Under the pieces are notes generated by a model. That model was not told where the DNA came from and searched no databases. It saw nothing but the letters and a program-made list of their open reading frames with translations. DNA of 64,000 nt, taken from positions 20,715,163 to 20,779,162 of the forward strand of contig CM060342.1 of the NCBI GenBank assembly GCA_030674155.1, given 5' to 3'. Source of the stretch: Stramonita haemastoma (lineage: Eukaryota; Mollusca; Gastropoda; Neogastropoda; Muricidae). The position numbers were made by a program, and so were the translations under genes. This document shows positions 38,337 through 48,639 of the stretch, piece after piece (positions within the stretch are counted from its first letter, which is position 1; the number at the start of each line of letters is the position of its first letter).

Positions 38337-39383
38337 CTATTTGTTTCTTTCGATATCATTGAGGGTCATCTTTTCACCATCAATGATCAAATGATCAAAG
38401 ATCATTCTCACATTTTTTCCTTCTGCTCGGGCACTCTTCAAATATGGGGTCAGTTTGCGTCTAACTTCTCTAACCGCTTGGGAAAAATCTTCGTCTACAA
38501 AAATCTTTGAGCCCTTCAGCCGAGTCTTTGCCTTCAGTATGCTAAGCTTATCTTGATAAAAACAACACCTAGCAATAATGGGAGAGCTGGGTTTAGAGTT
38601 TATCCTATGCACTCTATCGAATTTCACATCTGCTACATCCATTTTTTCTGAGAGAAGACTTTTTACAATCCTCTCACAGTCAGCTCCAGTCACATCAGCT
38701 TTCCTATCTAAACCATGAAAAATCACATTGTTTCGTCTGGACCTTCCTTCTAAATCATCAGATTTCTTTTCTAGTTTTTCAACCCTATCCATCAATTTTG
38801 TATTTGACTGTTTTAAGTCTTCATTTTCAGTTCTAAGAACGTCCATGTCTTTCTTCAGGCTGCACATTTCTTCTTTCAACGCACCAACACTGTCTGTCAA
38901 CAATTTGATCTCATTGTTCAAACTGTCAGTTGTTGTTTTCAGCAAGTTTTCCACTTTTTCGATTTTTGCTGTCATGGTGTTGAAGGACAGTTCCTTAGGA
39001 GACCCAGTAGAAGAGGAGTCCTGGCCACGGTGTATGGTCATAGGCGTGTTGGTGTAGGTAGTCACATCAGCCCTCGTTCTGGTTTTCCTGGATGCTGTGC
39101 CTGTGATGGTGCTACGACCACCAGCACCACCAACCAAGCTGGTCTGCCTCAGCTTGCGGCCACTGGATCCAGGGGTGGTGGGTCCAGGGTTGGTCTCCAC
39201 ATCGCCACACCGTAATAAAAGCCCCCCCCAAAATAAGTAGGTGAGGGTCAGTCCTAACAGGACACCGTCTCGCCGGTTTCTCAACGTCAGAATGGCGTTT
39301 CTCATGGTTGATTTGAATTCTGCCCGTTTAGACATAAAGGAGGCGAACACTGCGGCAAATGTCCCACACACAGCTCTATACAA
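38337..39383 (-). CDS. LINE ORF1 protein with 2A-like motif, coiled coil and RRM-like domain
   Basis: 348 codons, intact. Residues 41-57 form a hydrophobic segment, followed at 60-68 by GDVETNPGP, which fits the 2A consensus DxExNPGP. In known 2A peptides the ribosome skips the bond between the last G and P, here after residue 67. Residues 69-130 are rich in S, T and G. A long heptad-rich region at about 136-212 should form a coiled coil. Residues 217-290 start with RNNVIFHGL, as in L1-type ORF1 RRM domains, and a basic C-terminal domain follows. The expected role is RNA binding and chaperoning in the retrotransposition particle. The hydrophobic leader plus 2A resembles the signal-2A arrangement reported for sea urchin and other invertebrate LINEs. 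The start at 39383 is the first ATG in frame. The stop is TAG, with ORF2 in the same frame directly after it. Confidence 0.9.
   Translation of the reverse strand: MYRAVCGTFAAVFASFMSKRAEFKSTMRNAILTLRNRRDGVLLGLTLTYLFWGGLLLRCGDVETNPGPTTPGSSGRKLRQTSLVGGAGGRSTITGTASRKTRTRADVTTYTNTPMTIHRGQDSSSTGSPKELSFNTMTAKIEKVENLLKTTTDSLNNEIKLLTDSVGALKEEMCSLKKDMDVLRTENEDLKQSNTKLMDRVEKLEKKSDDLEGRSRRNNVIFHGLDRKADVTGADCERIVKSLLSEKMDVADVKFDRVHRINSKPSSPIIARCCFYQDKLSILKAKTRLKGSKIFVDEDFSQAVREVRRKLTPYLKSARAEGKNVRMIFDHLIIDGEKMTLNDIERNK
39180..39206 (-). other. 2A-like ribosome-skipping motif in element 1 ORF1
   Basis: Encodes GDVETNPGP, residues 60-68 of ORF1. All positions of the core DxExNPGP are present. It follows a hydrophobic stretch, so the released N-terminal 67 residues could act as a signal or membrane peptide. 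Function is inferred from the motif only. Confidence 0.85.
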
Positions 39384-39538
39384 CTACACGTATATGCCCA
39401 TCCTCCTGATCTATCTATATACAATCAATGAAAATTTAAAGCCACTTAAAAACTGTTTTTTTGAATCACAAAAACACCAGCTCGATTTCAATACGTCTTC
39501 GTCTTCACATGACGTAATTGCCCCCCCCCCCCCCCCCC

Positions 39539-39540
<2 letters not shown>

Positions 39541-39578
<38 letters not shown>
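39541..39578. repeat. (GA)n bordering LINE 5' end
   Basis: A pure GA tract followed by GAAATATTATCTAGAA of spacer U, the same junction as 32602/32603. Confidence 0.95.
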
Positions 39579-39582
<4 letters not shown>

Positions 39583-40576
39583 ATTATCTAGAATTATTTT
39601 TCTGGAATTGTCATCGTCATTATAGAATAAAAATTATGCAAAAAAAAACAGCCTGTCTTTCTTTTGGGTGGCTATAGGATAACATTGCAATTTCAACATA
39701 ATTCCTTAAAAGCACGTGTCTTCCCCTGTCTCTCCTTCTTTAACTTCCCTGTTCCTTTACAGAGCTCATATTGAAGCTTTCACTTCAGGCTTTAAGATAT
39801 TGAGTGCATTAAAAAAAAAAAAAAAAATTAATTTTTTTTTTTTACTGCTGATGATAAATCCTATTATGAGTTTAAGGCTTTTTCTGATAGAAGGGTTTTT
39901 AATCAGATTGAAAACTTTGGAAAATATTCCATGTACTTTACGGATTGAAATACCTATTTTGCAGCATAAAAGAATGCAGTGGGGTAGTAATAATGACATT
40001 TCTAAAGGCATAATATTTAGCTTTTTTACGGATTTGAAAACATAAACAAATGATACCATTGATATTGCAATTATGAACCAACCCTGTTTTCCATAACGAG
40101 CTATACGTCTGAATTTCTTTACTTACTGCCTTCATTACAAGATAGTGCCTGTTCCGCGACCCTATCCAGATGGAATCTTACAGTTTTGACATTCTCTATA
40201 ACTGTGTAGACTCCTGCGTTTATCATCCTGTCTCTTTGTGTAAAATGTCACAGTCATTCTGGTGCTTTGCACTAATTTCCCTGTCTTTGCAGAGGCCAGG
40301 AAATTCTGAAAGACTGCACAGAAAAAGTAGGTCATACTGACTACGCAAAATGCGGACTGCATGATTATGCTAATGTGATCTTCCATGTTTATGCAGATGT
40401 GGTTCCGTGGAGAGGGGAGTCATCCACGCGAACCGTGAGTTTCTTTTTTCAGATATGATTAATATGGTTGTTTTTTTTCTCTGTGGCTAGGAAAATCAGG
40501 TGTGCTTTTTTCAGTACACACAAGATTTTCTGCCCCCACCTCTCTCTCTCTTTCTCTAGTCTGTGTGACTGTTTTA
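39579..40576. repeat. Spacer U, copy C (clean)
   Basis: Matches copy B closely. The exon-like segment (about 40295-40400) carries a deletion that removes its 3' part, including the GTGAAGG donor-like site. No gene is supported. Confidence 0.85.
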
Positions 40577-40577
40577 C

Positions 40578-40608
<31 letters not shown>

Positions 40609-40681
40609 GTCTGTCTGTCTGTCTGTCTTGTGTCGTCTGTCTGTCCGTCCGTCCGTCCGTCCGTCCGTCCGTCCGCCTGTC
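40577..40681. repeat. (CTGT)n then (CCGT)n tetranucleotide tract
   Basis: The same compound tract as at 4661 and 33634, slightly shorter, entering T1 at CCGGCGCACAGAAATG. Confidence 0.95.
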
Positions 40682-42094
40682 CGGCGCACAGAAATGAACA
40701 CACTGACAAACAGCTGTGCGCGCGCGTGCACGCACGCAAACCCACCGCCCGGCGAAAAAGGTGCGGTTTTAGGGAAAGACGGGACCCAAAGAGTGGTTTT
40801 CAGGCCCGTCGTACTCCGACTTTTGCACGGTTACAGATCCCAAGGCACCAAGACAATATGGCACTGTATGCATACACCCTCTCCTACCATTTCCGATGTG
40901 TGTGGCGCCGGACCTGTGGCGACTCCACAGCCCTGGAGAGCTGAGAAAGCTAGTTTTTTGCAAGGAAATCTGCCACGGTGAACGGAACAAAAACCAAGCA
41001 GGCCGCACACTAATAATGACAATATACAACAATATCATGCACCACAGGCAAGTGCAGGGTCCCCTCCACATGCACGCACACAAACGAACACACTGACAAA
41101 CACCTGCACGTATTTGCGTGCGCGCACGTATACCCACCCCCCGGCGAAAAAGGTGCGGTTTTAGGCAAAGACGGGACCGAAAGCGTTTTTTTCAGGCCCG
41201 TCCTACCCCGACTTTTGCACGGTTACAGACCCCAAGTCACCAAGACAATATGGCAGTGTATGCATACACCCTCTCCTACTATTTCCGATATGTGTGGCGC
41301 CGGACCTATGGCGACTCCGCAGCCCTGGAGAGCTGAGAAAGCTAGTTTCTTGCAAGGAAGTCTGCCACGGTGAAACCAAGCAGGGCGCACACTAATAATG
41401 ACAATATACAGCAATATCATGCACCACAGGCAAGTGCAGGGTCCCCTCCACATGCGCGCTCACAAACGAACACACTGACAAACACCTGCGCGCGCGTGCG
41501 TGCGCGCACGATACCCAACCCCCCGGCGAAAAAGGTGCAGTTTAAGTGAAAAACGGTACCCAAAGAGTGGTTTTCAGGCCCGTTCTTCCGCGACTTTTGC
41601 ACGGTAACAGACCCCAAGGCACCAAGACAATATGGCACTGTATGCATACAACCTCTCCTACCATTTTCAATGAGTGTGGCACCGAGCATATGGCGACTCT
41701 GCAGCCCTGGAGAGCTGAGAAAGCTAGTTTCTTGCAAGGAAATCTGCCCCGGTGTACATAACAAAAACCAAGCAGGGCGCACACTAATAATGACAATATA
41801 CAGTAGTATCATGCACCACAGCAAAGTGCAGGGTCCCCTCCACATGTGTGCACACAATTGAACACACTGACAAATACCTGCGCGCCGTGCGTGTGCGCAC
41901 TCATACCCACCCCCTTGCCGAAAAAGGTGCAGTTTTAGGCTATGACGGGAGCCAAAGATTATTTTTCATGCCCATCCTACCCCGACTTTTGCACGGTTAC
42001 AGACCCCAAGGCACCAAGACGATATGGGACTGAATGCATACACCCTCTCTTACCATTTCCGATGTTTGTGGCGCCGGATCTGTAGAGACTCTGC
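40682..42094. repeat. T1 tandem repeat, about 3.5 monomers
   Basis: Clean counterpart of 4770-6238. The last monomer breaks off after GATCTGTAGAGACTCTGCA into the C-rich arm. Confidence 0.95.
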
Positions 42095-43433
42095 ACCCCT
42101 CTCTCCCCTCCCCCTCCTCCCTCTCCCCCCTCCCCCCCCTCCTCGCCCCCCTCAAAACCCCCCCTCTCCACCCCCCTCTTCCCCTCTCCCCCTCCCTCCC
42201 CCCTCCCCCTCCCACCCTCCCCCGTCCCCCACCCCATCCCCTTCCCACCCCCTTCCCCCCCCCCACCCCTCCCTGTCCCCCCTCCCCACCCCTCCCTCCC
42301 TCCCCCTTCCCCACCCCTCCCCCCTCCCCCACCCCTCCCGTCCCCCCTTCCCCACCCCTCCCTGTCCCCCCCTTCCCCACCCCTCCCTGTCCCCCCCTTC
42401 CCCACCCCTCCTCCCCTCCCCCTTCCCCACCCCTCCCTGTCCCCTCCTGCCCTTCCCCTTCCCCACCCCCTCCTCCCCCTCCCCACCCCTTACCCCTCCT
42501 CCCCCCACCCCTCCTCCCCTCCTCCCCCCACCCCTCCACCCCTCTCCCTCAACCCCCCCTCTACCCCCTCGCTCCCTCCCCCTCCCTCCTCCCCCCTCTC
42601 TACCCCCTCCCTCCCCCCACCCCCCCCCTCTCCACCCCCTCCCTCCCCCTCCACCTCTCCCCCCTCTCTACCCCCTCCCTCCCTCCCCCACCCCCCCTCT
42701 CCACCCCCTCCCTCCCCCTCCACCCCTCCCCCCTCCCTTCCCCTCCACCCTCTCCACCCCCTCCCTCCCCCTCCACCCCTCCCCCCCTCTCTACCCCCTC
42801 CCTCCCCCCACCCCCCCTCTCCACCCCCCTCCCCTCCACCCCCCCCCTCCACCCCTCCACCCCCCTCCCCCCCTCCTCCCCCTCTCCCCCCTCCCCCCCC
42901 TCCCCTCCCTCCTCCTCCCCCCCTCTCTACCCCTCCTCCCCCTCCCCCCTCCCCCCCCCCCTCTCTACCACCCCCTCCCCCCTCCCCCTCTCCACCCCCC
43001 TCCCCCCCCCTCCTCCCCCTCCCTCCCCCCCCTCCCCCACCCCCTCCCCCCCTCCCCCTCCACCCCCTCCCCCTCCCCCCTCCCCCCCCCTCCCCACCCC
43101 TCTCCCCCCCCCCTCCCCTCCCCCCCTCCACCCCTCTCCCTCCCCCTCCCCCCTCCCACCCCCCTCCCCTCCACCCCCTCCCCCTCTCCCCCCCCCCCCA
43201 CCCCCCTCCCCCCTCCCCCCTCCCTCCCCCCCCCCCTCCCCTCCCCCCCCACCCCCCTCCCCCCCTCCCACCTCCCCCCCTCCCCCCTCCACCCCTCCCC
43301 CTCCCCCCCTCCCCTCCCTCCCTCCATCCCTCCCCCCTCCCTCCCCCATCCCTCCCTCCCCCTCCCCCCTCCCCTCCCTCCCCCTCCACCCTCCTCCCCC
43401 CATCCCCTCCCCTCCCCCCTTCCGCCTCTCCCT
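42095..43433. repeat. C-rich polypyrimidine arm, 1.34 kb
   Basis: Almost pure C and T with few A and nearly no G; internal units resemble CCCCTCCCTCCCC and CTCTCCACCCCCTCC. It forms the left arm of a large imperfect inverted repeat whose right arm is 46856-47815. Frames of about 500 proline/serine/leucine-rich codons are artefacts of base composition. Confidence 0.95.
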
Positions 43434-43769
43434 CTCCCGCACATACATGGAAATAGACAACACATCTCCTCCAAAGCCCGGAGGATTAGAACTTAGGAGC
43501 AGATCCGAAAACAGATCTGCACTTCTAACTCAAACCATAACTTCTTCCTCTCAAACTTTCAAAACTATATATTACACTAACAAGTCCAAAATTTACACCT
43601 GGCTTTTTTTTGCTACTCACAATTTCTAAATTAAACCTTATTCTCAAACATTTCGCTCCACAATCACCTTCTTTCACACACCTAAACACCACAGTCTACA
43701 ATTTTAGGAAAAAACTCACGCTTCATTTCCATTACTTACACACTTTTCTCCCCAATTCTCAGCAACTTC

Positions 43770-44110
43770 AAACAAGAAAAAACAATATCACTCTTTATAA
43801 TACCCTTTCAAGGGCAGCTAATATTGCCTTCAAAGTCTTTTACCAGGCATATACAATGTGTCCAAAATTCCAAATACACTTCAGCAACATTTATCTGCAC
43901 GTTAACTTCACTTTCTCTCTTCATCTCAGCAACTTCAAACAATAAAAACAATATCACTCTTTATAATACCCTTTCAAGGGGAGCTAATATTGCCTTCTAA
44001 ATGCTTCATCAGGCATATACAATGTGTCCAAAATTACAAATACACTTCAGCAACTTTCATCTGCACTATAACTTCACTTTCTCTCTTCATTCAAAAATTC
44101 AAATGCCATT
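43770..44110. repeat. Tandem duplication, two units of about 165 bp
   Basis: CACTCTTTATAATACCCTTT and GGCATATACAATGTGTCCAA each occur twice at the same spacing of about 165 bp. The copies differ at several positions. The same pair exists in the noisy copy from about 7850. Confidence 0.8.
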
Positions 44111-44500
44111 ACATTCACATTTCACATTTTACACCCTTTCTCAGGAATCATCAACACCTTCTTGAAATTGGGCCTAGGAGATCCACCTTATTACCCGTCA
44201 AATATCCAATACCACAGGGATCAATACTACTACCACTTCTTTTCACTATCTTTAATGATAGCCTACCTCCGTATACTCATTCTTTATGTCAAATCTTTCT
44301 TGATGCTACATCAATTCAATGTAACAGCAGTCATCCAAACCAGCTTGTCAGTGATATGCAGGCACATATTGATCACAATAATATGTCTCTTATTTCAAAC
44401 AGGACAAAGTGTATCTTTATAACCACTTGTCAAAAACGACAGAAATTTCATCCTCCAATGGTGCTACCACAAAATGAGTTCATCACAAAATGACAAACAA
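43990..44500 (+). pseudogene. Degraded LINE reverse-transcriptase fragment (plus strand)
   Basis: One plus frame reads IPQGSILLPLLFTIFNDSLP followed by TKCIFITTCQKRQKFHPPM. The first part matches the conserved VPQGSILGPLLF.IFINDLP block of jockey/CR1-like reverse transcriptases, and the catalytic ADDT box appears mutated (LDAT). Both the frame and key residues are damaged, so it is non-functional. Only this short part of the element is recognisable. Confidence 0.7.
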
Positions 44501-45006
44501 CCAGCATTAAAACCTCAAAACATTTTTAAAGTATATCAATCTTTAAAAAAATGCACAATGTACACATGTGAATGATAACAAATGAATTTTCAAGAAATAC
44601 CTGCACATCTTATGAATTTGGAGAGGCAGGAGAACTTTTCCAGATTTACATTTCATCAGCCTGCAACATTTATAACTGGACAAGGGTTGAAGAAACTGCT
44701 GAGGATTCAAATCTTCTTGTAAATGTATAGAGTAGGGACAATCCATCATCAAATACAACTCATCCCCTTAAACAGATATATTGTATTTTGAGCACATTCT
44801 TTATTCTTGTTTGTTATGGAAAGGTCCATCCTCCATTGGAAGCTTGTGACAACTACAAGGAAATTTCATAACAGCGTAAACATGTATATCTGGTAGCAAG
44901 TTCTATATTTTTCCTTACCAAAATCGATCTTCAAATTTCTATGATAAAGGTGTCTTTTATTATCCCACGGCTCATTCATTAAGAACATTTTCTATTAAGA
45001 AGGCTT

Positions 45007-45110
45007 TGATATGTGAACTTTTCAGTTTGATGTGTGAACTTTTCACTTTGATGTGTAAACTTTTAACTGTGATATGTGAACTTTTAACTTTGATATGTGA
45101 ACTTTTAGAT
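45007..45110. repeat. 21-bp minisatellite
   Basis: About five units close to TGATATGTGAACTTTTAACTT. A noisy version lies at 9116-9225. Confidence 0.8.
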
Positions 45111-45189
45111 ACTTGAAGAAAATTAATACGTTAGCATAACTGTCTCTCCCACAAACAGTCAAAACTGCTTTGTACTAAGATATGTTTTT

Positions 45190-46150
45190 ATTCATATTTA
45201 GCCATGCTGATTGAATCAAATATTTGTCAAGTTAATCTTTCATCATGTGGTAAACACTTGATGGCAGCTTTTCATACTGGAAGTCGAGCAGCTTCATCTA
45301 GAAACGTACCATTGGAACAGAGACCAAACTAGACAAGGGATATCTGCTCGTTTCTCCATATACTAACAAAGCTGACGTTGTATGCTTTGAAGGAGAACTA
45401 TATTTTAAAACCTTGAACTGAAACTTATGCAACTATTGATATATTTTCATATCCCCAAACTTCACATCCATACAACAAAACAGATACAAGGATTTTATGG
45501 AATAAATCAAGTGTCACATGTGTAGGCAGTTCTATTTGCTGTGCAGTCCTTATCAAGATAAACATGACTTTAGCAGCTTTATCATAAGCATTTTCCATGC
45601 ATGACATTTTCATATCCCCAAATTTCACATCCATACAACAAAACAGGTAGAACAATTTTATCGAATAAATCAAGTGTCACATGTGTACATAGTTCTTTTT
45701 TCCCGTGCAGTCCTTATCAAATTAACATGACTTAAGTAGGTTAATCATAAGCATTTTTCTTGCATTTTGCAACACTACCACTGCTGCAGAAGTCGATTCC
45801 TAAATATGTAAAAGTGTTAAGAACTTCCAACACTTTTTTGCTATTTTCCATAATTATTAGGAGATGTCTTGTGGCGGGATATCCTGATTTTGGTTTTCAC
45901 CAGATTCACAATAAGTTTCCATTGAGATGATTAAGTATCCAAAATGTGTAATGCATCTTTTACCCTTGTTTGTAGTGGGGAATAAAATGGTATCATGTGC
46001 ATAAAGTAAAAGTTGAAGAGAACTGGTTACCATTTTTGCATGAGATGAAAGTTGAATATGCAGTGTTAATGAATTTGTGGTAAATATTGTTGCAAATGAT
46101 TGAGAAAGTGTGTGTGTGTGGTACTTGATGTGAATATTACTTCCCCTTCT
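45190..46150 (-). pseudogene. Degraded LINE reverse-transcriptase fragment (minus strand)
   Basis: Near 46010-45850 the minus strand reads LQLLLYAHDTILFPTTNKG, a YADD catalytic box with one substitution. Downstream, at 45673-45425, a frame reads VSVLLYGCEVWGYEN, the conserved LLYGCEVWG block found after the reverse-transcriptase core in many lophotrochozoan LINEs. The segment between is partly duplicated in tandem (about 165 bp, 45440 and 45607). Many frameshifts are present. It lies tail to tail with the fragment at 43990-44500 and comes from a different element copy. Confidence 0.75.
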
Positions 46151-46539
46151 GTGGCCATATATGATTTTAAAGAGTTGTATCCCTTTGAATTATTTGCAGT
46201 TGCTTTGTAGTTGAGATAAATGCTTTGATGTGATTGAAATGAAGCAGTGATTTTGCTATGAAATTGTCGACTTAGTGTTGACCTGTGTGAAAGAAGAAGA
46301 GGGCGAAAGTAAGTGATTGTAGACGTAAATGATTGTGAATTTGTGAAGATATAGTAAAAGACAGGTGTGGAATTTGAAGTTGTTGGTTTAGTGATAAGTT
46401 GTAAAATTGTGAAGGCAAGATGTTAAACTGTGAGTTCTGAATTGCAGATCTGTATGGGGATCTGCCCCTAAGTTGTACTGCTCCAGCTTTGGAGTGATGT
46501 GTTGTCTATCTTCCCATGTTGGTGGTTTTGTTTTTGGTT

Positions 46540-46855
46540 TGTTTCTTTTGGACTGGACTGGACTGGTCCGGACCGGTCTGGGACTGGTCTGGACTGGACC
46601 GGTCTGGGACTGGTCTAGACTGGTCTGGACCAGTTCCAACTGGTCTGGACCGATTCTGGCCGGTTGGAACTGGTGTGAACTGGTTCTGACTGGTTGGAAC
46701 CGGTTCTAACTGGTCTTCAGGAACCGGTTTTGACCAGTTTGAACGGGTTCCAACTGGTCTGAACTGGTTTTGACCAGTTCCGACTGGTCTGGACCAGTCC
46801 AGAATGGACTGGTCTGGATCGGTCTGGGACTGGACTGGTTTGGTCCGGTTCCAAG
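46540..46855. repeat. ACTGGTCTGG-type minisatellite
   Basis: Units of about 5/10 bp such as GGACTGGTCTGG, ACCGGTTCTAACTGG and CCAGTTCCAACTGG. Many units are self-complementary, so the tract could form alternative stem structures. It is present only on the right side of the foldback core. Confidence 0.85.
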
Positions 46856-47815
46856 GGGGGGGGAGAGGGGGGAGGGGGGAGGAGGGGGGGAGGAAAGGGG
46901 TGGGGGGGGAGTGGAGGGGGAGGGAGGGAGGGGGAGGAGGGAGGAGGGAGGGTTGGGGGAGGAGGGAGGGGTGGGGGGAGAGAGGGAGGGGAGGATGGGG
47001 TGGGTGGAGGGTAGGGGATGGAGGGGGGGGGTGGGGGAGGGGGGGGGTGGAGGAGTAGGGGGGAGGGGAAGAGGGGGTGGGTGGAGGGAGGGAGGGGGAA
47101 GGAGGTTAGGGGGGGGGGGAGGGGGGGAGAGGGGTGCGGGGGGAGGGAGGGGGTGCGGGGAGGGAGGGGGTGCGGGGAGGGAGGGGCGGTGGAGGGATGG
47201 GAGAGGGGGGAGGGAGGGGGAGGGAAGGGGGTGGGGGAGGGAAGGGGTGGGGGAGAGGGGGGAGGGGTGGGTGGGGGGAGGAGGGGGGGAGGGGGAGGGG
47301 GGGAGGGGAGGAGGGGGAGGGAGGGGGGGAGACGGATCGAGGGGGGGTAGGGGGTGGAGAGTGAGGGGGGAGGAGGGAGGGAGGGGGGGGAGGGAGGAGG
47401 GGAAGGGGGGGGGAGGAGGGGGGGAGAGGAGGGGGGGTAGGGGGTCGGTGGGGAGGGTTGGAGAGGAGGAGGGAGTGGGGGAGGGGAGGAGGGGGAGGGG
47501 AGGGGGGGAAGAGGAGGGGGGTAGGGGGTGGAGAGTGAGGGGTGGAGGAGGGGAGGGGGAGTGGGGGAGGGGAGGAGGGGGAAGAGGGAGGGGAGGAGGG
47601 GGAAGAGGAGGGGGTAGGGGGTCGGTGGGGAGGGTTGGAGAGGGAGTGTGGTGGAGAGGGAGGAGAGGGGGTTGGGGGGTGGGGAGGGGAGGAGAGGGGA
47701 TTGGGGGGGTGGGGTGGGGAGGGGAGGGGAGGGGTGGGGGATTGAGGGTAAGGGAGGGGGGTGGAGAGGGGAGGGGGAGGGGGGTGGGTGGGGGGAGGTG
47801 GAGGGAAGAGAGGAT
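46856..47815. repeat. G-rich polypurine arm, about 0.96 kb
   Basis: GGGGAGG/GGGTGG-type units with almost no pyrimidine. It is the inverted partner of the C-rich arm. Glycine/arginine-rich and proline-rich open frames on the two strands are not genes. Confidence 0.95.
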
Positions 47816-47970
47816 TGATTGATTTGTTCTTTTATATCAAGGATAATAGAATAAAAACTCTTATACTTTTTTACATCCAGTCCCCGTGTGTATGCAGTTT
47901 GTGTAAATGTCGTCTGTTCCCACCGGCACACGATGGCCTACTCTTATTTAAAGCGGAACAGGATGTTTGG
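47816..47970 (-). mobile_element. SINE 3' half (minus strand)
   Basis: TTCTTTTATATCAAGGATAA, ACATCCAGTCCCCGTGTGTA and GTCTGTTCCCACCGGCACAC are the reverse complement of the 3' half of the SINE at 60095-60440. The head is missing and a different sequence (GGAGCTCTAGCC...) takes over near 47970. Confidence 0.75.
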
Positions 47971-48007
47971 AGCTCTAGCCGAAGATCAAACATTCTTTTA
48001 TAATAAA

Positions 48008-48384
<377 letters not shown>

Positions 48385-48385
<1 letters not shown>

Positions 48386-48639
48386 AGTACGGTAGGATTT
48401 TGTCGAAAACTTTCGTAATAAGGAGAATACGATTGTTCAAAATAAGTAATTTGTCTGAAATAAAGGACTCATGCTCACACTTGCTATGTTTTGGCAATCG
48501 CCGCACATGTCATGATATTTTATTTTGTTTTCTTTGTTTGTTTTGCTTTGTTTTGCTATGCTATGGCGACCCCATCATCCTTCTCTCGGTTTTTGTCTGT
48601 CTGTCTCTGCACCCTCTCTGTCTCTTCCTACCATTTCCG
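48385..48639. other. Leader segment W before T1
   Basis: No gene is seen. It ends with CTTCTCTCGGTTTTTGTCTG and CTCTTCCTACC, after which T1 begins at CATTTCCGATGTGTGTGG. The identical entry point exists at 22388. Confidence 0.65.

Larger units (their letters stand above)
34359..39540 (-). mobile_element. APE-type LINE with 2A-like ORF1, nearly complete (element 1)
   Basis: A minus-strand non-LTR retrotransposon of about 5.2 kb. Order 5' to 3': a run of about 20 G (C on the plus strand, 39521-39540), a short 5' UTR, ORF1 (39383-38337), ORF2 with endonuclease and reverse transcriptase (38336-34521), a 3' UTR of about 140 bases with AATAAA at 34386-34381, and three GAGTTC units abutting (TC)n. 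Both sides are GA/TC microsatellite and the left and right flanks match other T1-(GA)n-U junctions, so insertion into the microsatellite is clear. Tail type and ORF layout exclude L1-type poly(A) elements. Among clades, CR1/L2/Rex1-like is most likely but unproven. ORF2 has two frameshifts and one stop, so this copy is inactive. Confidence 0.93.
43434..46539. mobile_element. Foldback core V with inverted ends
   Basis: The left end (43444-43530) contains GACAACACATCTCCTCCAAA, GGAGGATTAGAACTTAGGAG and CAGATCTGCA. The right end (46440-46530) contains their reverse complements in order (TGCAGATCTG, CCTAAGTTGTACTGCTCCAG, TTTGGAGTGATGTGTTGTC). Together with the C-rich and G-rich arms this is a foldback arrangement spanning 42095-47815. 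Inside are two degraded LINE fragments pointing at each other, minisatellites and local duplications. No transposase was found. Ends of the same element occur at 20790, 54073 and 56599. Confidence 0.7.

Noticed and set aside
34359..39540. L1 or Tx1 clade assignment for element 1
   Set aside because: ORF1 resembles L1-type RRM proteins, but the 3' end is a GAGTTC repeat and not poly(A), so I left the clade open.
42024..43629. Open frames of 490 and 531 codons rich in proline, serine and leucine
   Set aside because: They lie in a nearly pure C/T tract. Several frames and both strands are open at once, so composition explains them.
46717..47931. Open frames of 350-404 codons on both strands
   Set aside because: Polypurine arm composition, as above.
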